A DNA stretch of 64,000 nucleotides from the NCBI RefSeq assembly GCF_004634245.1, contig NZ_SJTF01000002.1, positions 372,001-436,000 of the forward strand, written 5' to 3'. This DNA is from Flavobacterium foetidum (GTDB lineage Bacteria; Bacteroidota; Bacteroidia; Flavobacteriales; Flavobacteriaceae). Shown piece by piece: positions 36,433-44,877 of this stretch (its first letter is position 1; each line of letters opens with the position of its first letter). The position numbers were made by a program, and so were the translations under genes. The notes under the pieces are model-generated. The model had not been told where the DNA came from, ran no database searches, and saw only the letters and a list, made by a program, of their open reading frames with translations.

Positions 36433-36743
36433 AATAAATGTTTGGTTAGTTTAAAAAGTAAGTTTGCAATCTTAAATCATAAAAGGGGACTTTTTATCTT
36501 TAAAATTATTTAACAAATCTATAACAGAAGGAAATATCAAATCGATAATATTATATCATTTAATGATAATATTTTTACTATATCGGCTTAAAAAAACACA
36601 TATCAAAATAAAACATAGTAAAAATTATATTTTCCTCAATAAACCCTCATTTCAAAGCAAAAACGATGCACTAATCTTAACAAAATCATAAATATCAAAC
36701 GATTTCGTTAAAAATAATACATTCACATGCAAAAAAAGTATCA
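36433..36743. other. Regulatory gap between susC and the AraC gene
   Basis: 311 bp, AT-rich, no ORF. It must contain the susC promoter. The only strong pattern is the palindrome at 36554-36568 (TATCATT-T-AATGATA) beside ATCGATAAT at 36541. A related palindrome lies on the other side of the AraC gene. Confidence 0.55.
36554..36568. promoter_or_regulatory. Candidate operator palindrome upstream of susC
   Basis: TATCATT-T-AATGATA is a perfect inverted repeat with 7-bp arms, 122 bp before the susC start. A similar one (TTATCATTT/AAACGATAA, one mismatch) is at 37777-37796 before the GH26 operon. A shared site for the local AraC regulator is possible. Confidence 0.35.
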
Positions 36744-37622
36744 TTATAAAATACGTTTAAGACCAGAAAAGTCTTCACGATATTGGCTAGGAGTACAGTT
36801 TTTAATAGCTTTAAAACTACGATTAAAGTTGGCGATGTTATTAAACCCAGATCTAAAAGCAACTTCAGAAACACTCATATCTTTTTCGACCAGCCAACGA
36901 GCAGCGTAACCGATTCTGATATCGTTTATATAGTTGACAAAAGTTTTTCCAGTTCGTTTTTTGATAAACCTGTTGAAAGAAATAATAGACATGCTTGCGA
37001 CACCGGCAACATCTTCTAGTGTTATTTTTTCGGCGAAATGTTTTTGCACATATTCATATACAAGCTTCATTTTATCGTAATCATCAAATGTGTCGTAGTC
37101 GACTGTATAGGTAGAAAGAAGCCGTTGATTTCTGGAATTTGCCAAATCATACAACAAGGAAGTGATTTCCAAAAAATAATCCATACCATCTAGTTTTGAA
37201 AGCCTTACAAGCCTTGGAGTAAGCTCTTCAGCTGTTTTTTTGGAAAAAAGGATTCCGTGAATAGAACGGTTAAACATATCGCGTATCGGATTCATAATTC
37301 TTCTCGAAAGCAAAGATTCATGAAATAAATCATTGTGAAACTGAATCGTTATCTCATGAATTTTTTTGCTCGTGCATTTATGAAGCTCCCAGCCATGGTA
37401 TAAATTCGGACCAATAAGAACCAATTCTACATTATCGATTTCTTCAATATTATCTCCCACAACACGCTTCACTCCTTTCCCATTCAGAATAAAATTAATC
37501 TCGAATTCCGGATGGTAATGCACGGGGAAATCAAAACTATCTTTTACTCTGTCAAAAACCAAAAAGCTGTCGCCTGCTGACAATGGGGCAATTTCTCTGT
37601 AAAAATTTTTAGCGTTACTCAT
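36744..37622 (-). CDS. AraC-family transcriptional regulator of the mannan locus
   Basis: 292 aa. The N-terminal cupin-type sugar-sensing domain (about 20-130, with FPVHYHPEFEINFILNGKG, metal/ligand histidines in HYHPE, and LYHGWELH) is followed by a double helix-turn-helix (about 195-290: ITLEDVAGVASMSIISFNRF, FVNYINDIRI, VAFRSGFNNIANFNRSFK, SQYRED). The protein is cytoplasmic and probably senses a mannan-derived sugar. It lies between the minus-strand SusCD operon and the plus-strand GH26 operon, with palindromes in both flanking gaps, so control of both is inferred. Many Bacteroidota polysaccharide loci instead use hybrid two-component or anti-sigma regulators, so AraC control is worth noting. 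Confidence 0.93.
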   Translation of the reverse strand: MSNAKNFYREIAPLSAGDSFLVFDRVKDSFDFPVHYHPEFEINFILNGKGVKRVVGDNIEEIDNVELVLIGPNLYHGWELHKCTSKKIHEITIQFHNDLFHESLLSRRIMNPIRDMFNRSIHGILFSKKTAEELTPRLVRLSKLDGMDYFLEITSLLYDLANSRNQRLLSTYTVDYDTFDDYDKMKLVYEYVQKHFAEKITLEDVAGVASMSIISFNRFIKKRTGKTFVNYINDIRIGYAARWLVEKDMSVSEVAFRSGFNNIANFNRSFKAIKNCTPSQYREDFSGLKRIL

Positions 37623-37776
37623 CTTTATTACGATTTTAAGGAAAGGATTATCTGTTTTTTGTTTGCAATAATATGATATATAATTGATAAAATAATATTA
37701 ATTACTCCATAAACATACATTTATCTTTGAAAAATAGAATTATCGATTATATAAAAAGTCCGCCAATAATAAATAT

Positions 37777-37796
37777 TTATCATTTTTAAACGATAA
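37777..37796. promoter_or_regulatory. Candidate operator palindrome upstream of the GH26 operon
   Basis: TTATCATTT-TT-AAACGATAA: arms of 9 bp with one mismatch, about 120 bp before the first gene. It resembles the palindrome at 36554-36568. No experimental support. Confidence 0.35.
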
Positions 37797-37914
37797 TCTT
37801 TTTATAGTTTTAATAATTTTAATCGAAAATCCTTAAGAAATAACACAAGCCTAAAAACCAACAATATAGCCTTAAAAACCCTTTTAATAAAGGCTTAGAC
37901 CAATGATTTGCAAA

Positions 37915-39051
37915 ATGAAGAAACAACTATTAAATTTTATAATTGCAATAACCGCCGCTAGCAATTTTTCGTTTGCAGCAATAAAAACCAATACAAATTT
38001 GTCACTCGCAGATAAAAAAGCGACCCCAGAAACAAAAGCATTATACCGTAAACTCAATCAATTGAGCCAAAGAGGTTTTCTTTTTGGGCATCAAGACGAT
38101 CTTGCCTACGGTGTTAACTGGAAATACGAAAAAGGTCGAAGTGATGTTAAAGAGGTAACAGGAGATTATCCTGCTGTTTATGGCTGGGATATCGCAGGCC
38201 TAGAAAAAGACGACCTCAATAATATAGACGGCGTACCTTTCGAAAAAATGAAACATTATATTATAGAAGCCAATCAAAGAGGTGGTATTTCTACGATTAG
38301 CTGGCATTTTGACAATCCAGCTACGGGAAAAAATGCTTGGGACAATACTCCAAATGCTATAAAAACTATTCTTCAAGGTGGAGAAAACCACCAAAAATAC
38401 ATTACATGGCTAGACAAAGCCGCAAATTTCTTTTTGTCCTTAAAAGATAAAAAGGGAAAAAACATCCCAATTCTTTTTAGACCTTTCCATGAACTAACAG
38501 GAGGCTGGTTTTGGTGGGGAAAAGGGAATTGTACGGCTGAAGAATTCAAATCTATCTGGAAATTCACTTTTGACTATTTGCAGCAAAAAGGGGTTCATAA
38601 TCTTATATATGTCTATAACACGGGAAGTTTTAACAATCAGGAAGATTTTCTTGACCATTATCCTGGCGACGACTATGCCGATATTTTAAGCTTTGATATT
38701 TATCAGAACAGTAATGATGCCAACGGAAGCAAATTCGTTACTGAATTTCAGAATCAATTAAAAATTTTGAGCGATATTGCTTACCAGAAAAACAAACCTT
38801 TTGCCATCGCAGAAGCCGGTTTCGAAGGTATCCCCGATTCAAAATGGTGGACTGGAACACTGCTAAAGGCGATCGGAAATTACAAAATTTCTTATGTCTT
38901 ATTATGGAGGAATCACGGCTGGCAGGAAAAGGAACAGAAAATGCATTATTATGCTCCGTTTCCAGGGCAGGTAAGCGAAAAAGACTTTGTTGATTTTTAC
39001 CATTTAAAACAGACTTTGTTTGAGAAAGACATCAAAACATTGAAAAAGTAA
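37915..39051 (+). CDS. GH26 beta-mannanase/mannobiohydrolase
   Basis: I prefer ATG 37915 (MKKQLLNFIIAIT, cleavage near FSFAA) to ATG 37903, four codons earlier. Family 26 TIM barrel: acid/base Glu in FRPFHELTGGWFWWG (residue 193 from this start), nucleophile Glu in FAIAEAGFEG (300), and the substrate-binding TISWHFDNP. There is no lipobox, so it is probably periplasmic. In Bacteroides a GH26 next to the symporter, GH130 and epimerase genes releases mannobiose from mannan oligosaccharides. It is the first gene of the plus-strand operon, 35 bp before the symporter gene. Endo or exo action cannot be told here. Confidence 0.93.
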   Translation: MKKQLLNFIIAITAASNFSFAAIKTNTNLSLADKKATPETKALYRKLNQLSQRGFLFGHQDDLAYGVNWKYEKGRSDVKEVTGDYPAVYGWDIAGLEKDDLNNIDGVPFEKMKHYIIEANQRGGISTISWHFDNPATGKNAWDNTPNAIKTILQGGENHQKYITWLDKAANFFLSLKDKKGKNIPILFRPFHELTGGWFWWGKGNCTAEEFKSIWKFTFDYLQQKGVHNLIYVYNTGSFNNQEDFLDHYPGDDYADILSFDIYQNSNDANGSKFVTEFQNQLKILSDIAYQKNKPFAIAEAGFEGIPDSKWWTGTLLKAIGNYKISYVLLWRNHGWQEKEQKMHYYAPFPGQVSEKDFVDFYHLKQTLFEKDIKTLKK

Positions 39052-39086
39052 ACCCCAATTTATATTCAAATCTTAAAAAAAATCGA

Positions 39087-40478
39087 ATGCACGACAAAAT
39101 TAGCTTAAAAGAAAAAATAGGTTACGGTCTCGGAGATGCTGCCTCTTGTATGTTTTGGAAAATTTTCAGCATGTATCTGTTGTTTTTTTACACCGATGTT
39201 TTCGGACTAGCACCAGCTGTGGTCGGAACCATGTTTCTGATAACCAGAATTTGGGATTCCTGTTTTGATCCAATTGTCGGGATTCTGGCCGATCGTACTA
39301 AATCTAAATGGGGAAAATTTAGACCTTATCTACTCTGGGTTGCTGTGCCTTTTGCGCTAATCGGCGTTTTGACTTTTTACACCCCTGATTTTGATGAAAA
39401 AGGAAAAATCATTTATGCTTACATAACCTATTCTGCCATGATGATGATTTATTCGCTGATAAATGTGCCTTACGCTTCGCTTTTGGGCGTAATGTCTGCC
39501 GATCGAAAAGAACGAAATACACTTTCTTCTTACCGAATGGTCTTTGCCTTTGGGGGAAGTCTGCTGGCTTTATGGCTGATTGAGCCTTTGGTAACTTATT
39601 TTGGCGGAAACTTAAATTCAAAATCCGGCTGGCTTTCTGCAATCGCCATTTTTGGATTAATCACTACGATATTTTTCTGGGGATGTTTTCTTTTCACTAA
39701 AGAAAGAGTAAAACCTATCGAGAACGAACAAAACAATCTAAAAGAAGACCTGAAAGACTTACTTAAAAACAGGCCGTGGTGGATATTGCTTGGAGCAGGA
39801 ATCGGAGCCTTGATTTTTAACTCTATACGAGATGGCGCGGCAGTTTATTATTTTAAATATTATGTGAGCAGCAACATCAACTTTGATTTTTCAATTTTCG
39901 GAACCAGTTTTCACATGACGCCCACATCGCTTTATTTAATTCTAGGACAGGCCGCAAATATCATCGGCGTAATTATCGCAACGCCTATCGCCAATAAAAT
40001 CGGTAAAAAGAATACGTTTTTCGGAGCCATGTTTCTGGCTGCAATCTTAAGTCTGATTTTTTATTTTTTCGGAAAAGAAGATGTGATTTTGATTATGACT
40101 TTCCAGATTTTAATCAGTATCTGTGCAGGATGCATATTTCCGCTGATCTGGTCAATGTATGCCGATAGCGCCGATTATTCAGAATGGAGACAAGGACGCA
40201 GAGCCACCGGATTGGTATTTTCAGCCTCATCAATGTCACAAAAATTCGGCTGGACAATCGGAGGAGCCGGAGCAGGCTGGCTTTTAGCTTACTATGGTTT
40301 TCAGGCCAATGTCGAGCAGACTGCAGTAACTCAAAACGGAATCCAATTAATGTTAAGCATACTTCCTGCCATCGCGGCCGCATTGTCTGTAGTTTTCATA
40401 TTTTTTTATCCATTAACAGAAGAAAAACTGCAAATCATTGAGCAAGACTTAAGCATACAAAGAAATCAGATCAATTAA
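39087..40478 (+). CDS. GPH-family sugar:cation symporter (MFS)
   Basis: 463 aa, 12 predicted membrane helices. The opening KEKIGYGLGDAASCMFWKIF and the TRIWDSCFDPIVGILADRTKSKWG segment (cited in parts: WDSCFDPIVG, DRTKSKWGKFRPY) define the glycoside-pentoside-hexuronide group, which moves disaccharides with Na+ or H+ across the inner membrane. It is flanked by GH26 and GH130, so it should bring mannobiose or mannosyl-glucose to the cytoplasmic epimerase and phosphorylase. This is the standard arrangement around Bacteroides mannan enzymes. Confidence 0.93.
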   Translation: MHDKISLKEKIGYGLGDAASCMFWKIFSMYLLFFYTDVFGLAPAVVGTMFLITRIWDSCFDPIVGILADRTKSKWGKFRPYLLWVAVPFALIGVLTFYTPDFDEKGKIIYAYITYSAMMMIYSLINVPYASLLGVMSADRKERNTLSSYRMVFAFGGSLLALWLIEPLVTYFGGNLNSKSGWLSAIAIFGLITTIFFWGCFLFTKERVKPIENEQNNLKEDLKDLLKNRPWWILLGAGIGALIFNSIRDGAAVYYFKYYVSSNINFDFSIFGTSFHMTPTSLYLILGQAANIIGVIIATPIANKIGKKNTFFGAMFLAAILSLIFYFFGKEDVILIMTFQILISICAGCIFPLIWSMYADSADYSEWRQGRRATGLVFSASSMSQKFGWTIGGAGAGWLLAYYGFQANVEQTAVTQNGIQLMLSILPAIAAALSVVFIFFYPLTEEKLQIIEQDLSIQRNQIN

Positions 40479-40502
40479 TTTCATAGACAGAAAATACTAT
40501 AT

Positions 40503-41693
40503 ATGACAACAATAACATCTTCAGCCACTTTTTTAAACAGAAAAAAGGCATTAGAAAAAGAACATACGAACCTTATCGAGCTTAAAAACGAACCACTGGG
40601 AAATGCAGGAAACGGTATTTTTGAACGTTATAAAAATCCAGTAGTAACCGCGGCCCATGTACCTCTAAATTGGCGTTTCGATCTTAACGAAACAACAAAT
40701 CCGTTTTTACAGGAGAGAATCGGAATAAATGCCGCTTTTAATGCCGGCGCGATGAAATGGAATGGAAAATATCTGCTGGCTGTTCGTGTTGAAGGAATCG
40801 ATCGTAAATCGTTTTTCGCTATAGCAGAAAGTCCAAACGGAATCGATAATTTTAAGTTCTGGGATAAGCCTTGCGTGATTCCGCAAACCGAAGATCCAGA
40901 TACAAATGTTTACGACATGCGTTTAATACAGCACGAAGACGGCTGGGTTTACGGAATTTTCTGCACCGAAAGAAAAGACCCCAAAGCGCCAAAAGGCGAT
41001 ACAAGCTCTGCTGTTGCCAATGCCGGAATTGTACGCTCAAAAGATTTGATAAATTGGGAAAGACTTCCTGATTTGATTTCAAACACAGGCCAGCAACGAA
41101 ATGTAGTATTGCATCCTGAATTTGTAAACGGAAAATATGCATTGTATACCCGTCCGCAGGATGGTTTTATTGATGTCGGCTCTGGTGGCGGAATTGGTTT
41201 AGGATATGTAGACGATATGACGAATCCTGTTGTTAAGGATGAAAAAATCATTTTTGGAAAACAGTATCATACAATTTATGAACTGAAAAATGGTCTTGGT
41301 CCTGCTCCCATAAAAACAAAAAAAGGCTGGTTGCATCTCGCGCACGGCGTACGCAATACCGCTGCTGGACTGCGTTACACACTTTATGTATTTATGACCG
41401 ATTTAAACGACATTTCTAAAGTTATTCATGTTCCGGCGGGACATTTTATGGGGCCTGAAGGTATAGAAAGAGTTGGAGATGTCTCAAACGTATTGTTCTC
41501 AAACGGATGGATTGAAGATGAAGATGGAACTGTTTACATCTACTATGCATCTTCAGATACCAGAATGCACGTAGCAGTTTCTTCTGTCGAAAAACTGATT
41601 GACTATGCGTCTAATACACCTGTAGACACATTTATTTCTGCTGGTTCTGTAAATACAATTATCAAACAAATCGAAAAAAATAACGCAATCTAA
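40503..41693 (+). CDS. GH130 4-O-beta-D-mannosyl-D-glucose phosphorylase
   Basis: 396 aa, no signal peptide, so cytoplasmic. A five-bladed propeller of GH130; [17 protein letters not shown] and [18 protein letters not shown] are subfamily 1 signatures, with the general-acid Asp138 in NVYDMRLIQ. The enzyme splits Man-beta-1,4-Glc with phosphate, giving alpha-mannose-1-phosphate and glucose, saving ATP. The next gene, 2 bp on, encodes the epimerase that makes this substrate from mannobiose; that pairing is known from Bacteroides fragilis and supports the specificity. A mannan-oligosaccharide phosphorylase (GH130_2) is the alternative, but the gene order argues against it. Confidence 0.92.
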   Translation: MTTITSSATFLNRKKALEKEHTNLIELKNEPLGNAGNGIFERYKNPVVTAAHVPLNWRFDLNETTNPFLQERIGINAAFNAGAMKWNGKYLLAVRVEGIDRKSFFAIAESPNGIDNFKFWDKPCVIPQTEDPDTNVYDMRLIQHEDGWVYGIFCTERKDPKAPKGDTSSAVANAGIVRSKDLINWERLPDLISNTGQQRNVVLHPEFVNGKYALYTRPQDGFIDVGSGGGIGLGYVDDMTNPVVKDEKIIFGKQYHTIYELKNGLGPAPIKTKKGWLHLAHGVRNTAAGLRYTLYVFMTDLNDISKVIHVPAGHFMGPEGIERVGDVSNVLFSNGWIEDEDGTVYIYYASSDTRMHVAVSSVEKLIDYASNTPVDTFISAGSVNTIIKQIEKNNAI

Positions 41694-41695
41694 CC

Positions 41696-42886
41696 GTGTC
41701 ATTAAAATTAAAGCTTTTAAAATCTGAATTGACCGCAGAACTTGACGAAATCTTAAAATATTGGGCCAAACATACTGTTGACTACCAGAATGGCGGTTTT
41801 GTGGGTCAAATAGATTTTGAAGATCATATTATTGCAAATACAGAAAAGGGTTCGGTCTTAAATGCTCGGATTCTCTGGACGTTCTCTGCCAGTTATCAAA
41901 CCACTAAAAACGAAAACCATAAAAAACTGGCAAAAAGAGCGTTCGATTTTTTGGCTGACTATTTTTATGACAGTACTTTTGGAGGTCTCTTTTGGAGTAT
42001 TAATTCAGACAAAACTCCAAAAGACACCAAAAATCAGATTTATGCCTTGGCTTTTGCAATTTACGGACTGTCTGAATATTATGCGATTTCTAAAGACGAC
42101 AAAGCACTGCAAATAGCAATCAATCTGTATTCTAAAATACAAGATTACAGCTACGACCCTGTAAACAAAGGTTATCTGGAGGCTTTTACAAGAGATTGGA
42201 AACCTATTGAAGATCTTCGTCTGAGCGAAAAAGATGCCAACGAAAAAAAAACGATGAATACGCATCTTCATATTATTGAAGCTTATGCTAATCTATATAA
42301 AGTGTGGAAGGACAAGACGCTTCAAAATATTATGATTGAGCTTCTTGAAACTATTGAAAAGCATTTTATCAATACAAAAACAGGGCATTTGAAATTGTTT
42401 TTTGATGAAAATTGGAATGAAAAGCCAGATGTCATTTCCTATGGACATGATATTGAAGCCGCTTGGTTGTTGCAGCAATGCGCAGTGATTTCTGAAGACG
42501 AAACATTAATTTCAAATTATAAAAAATATGCACTTCAGATTGCCGAAGCTACAAAAGAGGGTTTCGATGCTGATGGTGGTTTATGGTATGAATTTGATCC
42601 TCATAAAAAAGAGCTGATTGCCGAAAAACATTGGTGGCCTCAGGCAGAAGCCTTAATTGGATTTTACAATGCTTATCAATTATCGGGAAACGAAGAATAT
42701 TTGGAAATTGTTTACAAAAATTGGAAATTCATAAAAAAATATATGCGCGACAAACAAAACGGAGAATGGCATTGGGGTATTTATCACGATTACGCTTTGA
42801 TTAAAAAAGACAAAGCCGGATTTTGGAAATGTCCTTATCATAACGGCCGTGCTTGTTTAGAATTAATGCATCGAATTCAAGATTAG
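41696..42886 (+). CDS. Cellobiose 2-epimerase (AGE superfamily), GTG start
   Basis: 396 aa, cytoplasmic alpha/alpha barrel. Family histidines are visible in MNTHLHIIEAYANLY, SYGHDIEAAWLL, AEKHWWPQAEALIGF and CPYHNGRACLEL. It interconverts glucose and mannose at the reducing end of beta-1,4-disaccharides, turning mannobiose into mannosyl-glucose for GH130. It starts at GTG 41696, 2 bp after the GH130 stop, so translation is coupled. N-acetylglucosamine 2-epimerase is a relative, but length and context favour cellobiose 2-epimerase. Confidence 0.93.
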   Translation: MSLKLKLLKSELTAELDEILKYWAKHTVDYQNGGFVGQIDFEDHIIANTEKGSVLNARILWTFSASYQTTKNENHKKLAKRAFDFLADYFYDSTFGGLFWSINSDKTPKDTKNQIYALAFAIYGLSEYYAISKDDKALQIAINLYSKIQDYSYDPVNKGYLEAFTRDWKPIEDLRLSEKDANEKKTMNTHLHIIEAYANLYKVWKDKTLQNIMIELLETIEKHFINTKTGHLKLFFDENWNEKPDVISYGHDIEAAWLLQQCAVISEDETLISNYKKYALQIAEATKEGFDADGGLWYEFDPHKKELIAEKHWWPQAEALIGFYNAYQLSGNEEYLEIVYKNWKFIKKYMRDKQNGEWHWGIYHDYALIKKDKAGFWKCPYHNGRACLELMHRIQD

Positions 42887-42907
42887 TTCGTATTACTTTA
42901 AATCAAA

Positions 42908-43462
42908 ATGATTATGAAACAGCTTTTTTTTCTGGGCTTATTATTAATGATGCTCCCTGCAAATGCTCAAACCAACCTAATCAAAAATGGAAGTTTTGAA
43001 AACGAATTTATAGACTGGCGCGGAGAGGAAAGTGCCATGATTTCTCCGTACGAAAAAAAATCAGGAAAAAGTGGCGCCAATATCACGCAGTTTGTTGATG
43101 CTGAATGGAAAGCTCTAGACCAAATCATTTCAATTCCGAAGAATACTTTTGCTGTCGAATGCAGCGTCTGGATGAAAACCGATGAAGTCGAAACACAAAA
43201 AGAAGCTTATAAAGCCGGCGCGGTAATTCTGGAATTTACAGATGCTGTTGAAAAACAAATCAGTACCGAAAATATCGCTCAAGCAACCGGCAGTACAGAA
43301 TGGACTCATTATAAAAAAATAATAAAAGTTCCTGCCGATGCCAAAAAAATCAGAATCATGCTGGCTTTGGCTCAAACCAGCGGAACTGTATTTTTTGATG
43401 ACGTGAAACTCATTACTCTTACAGAAGAAGCATATTCTAAACTGAATTCGGACTCCAAATAA
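42908..43462 (+). CDS. Small secreted carbohydrate-binding (CBM4/9-like) protein
   Basis: 184 aa, or 182 from the second Met (MKQLFFLGLLLMML). Signal peptide to about residue 20 (PANAQ). The mature protein is a single beta-sandwich of the CenC/CBM4_9 type: NLIKNGSFENEFIDWRG at the start, YEKKSGKSG, ALDQIISIPKNTFAV, and VFFDDVKLI at the end. It has no catalytic domain. It lies 21 bp after the epimerase and 5 bp before the second GH26, so it is in the operon. It probably binds mannan-type glycans in the periplasm or at the surface; this free-standing form is uncommon. Confidence 0.82.
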   Translation: MIMKQLFFLGLLLMMLPANAQTNLIKNGSFENEFIDWRGEESAMISPYEKKSGKSGANITQFVDAEWKALDQIISIPKNTFAVECSVWMKTDEVETQKEAYKAGAVILEFTDAVEKQISTENIAQATGSTEWTHYKKIIKVPADAKKIRIMLALAQTSGTVFFDDVKLITLTEEAYSKLNSDSK

Positions 43463-43467
43463 AAAAT

Positions 43468-44694
43468 ATGAAAAGCTATCTAACCACAACCATACTACTA
43501 AGTTTCTTCATTTTAGCAAGCTGCTCTACTAATGATGATACGTCTCCAGAAATAATTATAGACCCAACAGTATCACCAGACGATGCTATGACTACAGCAA
43601 ACGCGGCATCATTTATGGTCGACGCAAACGCAACAAAAGAAACCACGGCCTTATTCTATAACTTAAAAAGGCTTTCCAAATACAAAACCGCTATTGGTCA
43701 GCAGGACGCCTTTACTGGTTTTTATCAAGATGCAGGCGGTGAATCTGACATAAAAAAGAATACTGGCTTTGATCCCGCTGTTCTGGGTTCTGATTTTATG
43801 TTTATTACAGACAAAAGCAATAACGGCCAAAGCAACAATTGGTTCTATCAGCAGGAACTCCAAATTATTTCTGATGTCAAAAACGCTTATGCAAAAGGCA
43901 TAATAAATACATTCAGCTGGCATTTGAGAGAACCTTATAGCGAAAATTCGTTCTACACCGCAGACATGACTTCAGAACAAAAAGCAACAGCCTTTAAGAG
44001 TATTTTGCCCGGAGGAGCCAATAACGAATGGTACAAGAAAAAATTAGACAAAGTGGCTAGCGTTGTGTCAAACTTGAAAAGTGCCAACGGCGAACTGATT
44101 CCGATAATCTTCAGGCCATTTCACGAATTTGACGGAAGCTGGTTTTGGTGGGGAGCCGATTTCTGTACAGCAGATGAATACAAAAAAGCCTATCAGTTTA
44201 CGGTTGATTATTTAAAAAACACAAAAGGAGTTCACAATATTCTCTACGCATTCTCTCCCGACAATTCGTATACAACATCAGAAGGATATCTAAGTCGCTA
44301 TCCCGGAGATAAATATGTCGATATTATCGGAATGGATAATTATGGTGATTTTAATAATCAAGGGCAGACTGGATCTGACAAAGCCAATGCTAAGCTGAAA
44401 ATCCTTTCAGATTACGCGAAAGCAAAAGTAAAAATAGCTGCTTTGACAGAAACAGGTTATCGTGTTACCAATACAACACCAGCGATTACAAATTGGTTTT
44501 CGAATTTATTATACAATGCGTTAACCAAAAATGATATTCAGATAAGTTATGTTATGTTTTGGAATAATAACGCAGACGGTTATTATGTTCCAAATGGAAC
44601 GGTTTCTAATACAGCCGATTTTAAAACTTACAGTCTCAAAACAAAATCAGCTTTGGTAAATTCCTTGCCGAAAATGTACGAAATGCCGAAATAG
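43468..44694 (+). CDS. GH26 beta-mannanase lipoprotein
   Basis: 408 aa. The lipobox is LASCS (Cys18), with a DDTSPE linker suited to surface exposure. GH26 barrel: acid/base E220 in FRPFHEFDGSWFWWG, nucleophile E328 in AALTETGYR, plus TFSWHLREPYS. It is the second GH26 of the locus, distinct from the non-lipidated first one (different linker and loop). As a lipoprotein it is the likely surface endo-mannanase that generates oligosaccharides for SusCD. It starts 5 bp after the CBM-like gene. Confidence 0.93.
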   Translation: MKSYLTTTILLSFFILASCSTNDDTSPEIIIDPTVSPDDAMTTANAASFMVDANATKETTALFYNLKRLSKYKTAIGQQDAFTGFYQDAGGESDIKKNTGFDPAVLGSDFMFITDKSNNGQSNNWFYQQELQIISDVKNAYAKGIINTFSWHLREPYSENSFYTADMTSEQKATAFKSILPGGANNEWYKKKLDKVASVVSNLKSANGELIPIIFRPFHEFDGSWFWWGADFCTADEYKKAYQFTVDYLKNTKGVHNILYAFSPDNSYTTSEGYLSRYPGDKYVDIIGMDNYGDFNNQGQTGSDKANAKLKILSDYAKAKVKIAALTETGYRVTNTTPAITNWFSNLLYNALTKNDIQISYVMFWNNNADGYYVPNGTVSNTADFKTYSLKTKSALVNSLPKMYEMPK

Positions 44695-44703
44695 TATTTT
44701 CGT

Positions 44704-44737
44704 TTGCTTCGCCTATTCGGCTTTCAGCCTCGAGTCA
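44704..44737. repeat. TTCGCT-module repeat, variant copy
   Basis: TTGCTTCGCCTATTCGGCTT followed by TCAGCCTCGAGTCA resembles the reverse complement of 55984-56014 (TTGCTTCGCCTGTTCGCTAT...CTCGAGTCG). Confidence 0.5.
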
Positions 44738-44786
44738 GGCTTAAAGTTTCAGGTTCACAATAAAACGTGTAAAATAACGGATTGTC

Positions 44787-44863
44787 CTAGCCCCGATAGA
44801 AGCGGCATCCTTTTATGGTGGGGGTTCACCATAAAAGATACAGCGGATAGCGGGATTAGCTCC
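44787..44863 (+). repeat. Dispersed structured repeat (AGCCCCGATAGAAGCGG type)
   Basis: CTAGCCCCGATAGAAGCGG, then CATCC, then hairpin TTTTATGGTG/CACCATAAAA, then GATACAGCGGATAGCGGG and ATTAGCTCC. I recognise this as a recurrent intergenic element of flavobacterial genomes. A second copy lies inverted at 52461-52532. It fills the gap before the GH5_7 gene. Confidence 0.7.
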
Positions 44864-44877
44864 TTAAAATATAAATT

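Noticed and set aside
44787..44863. Riboswitch upstream of the GH5_7 gene
   Set aside because: The same element occurs in inverted orientation at an unrelated site and matches a dispersed flavobacterial repeat; no known riboswitch core is seen.
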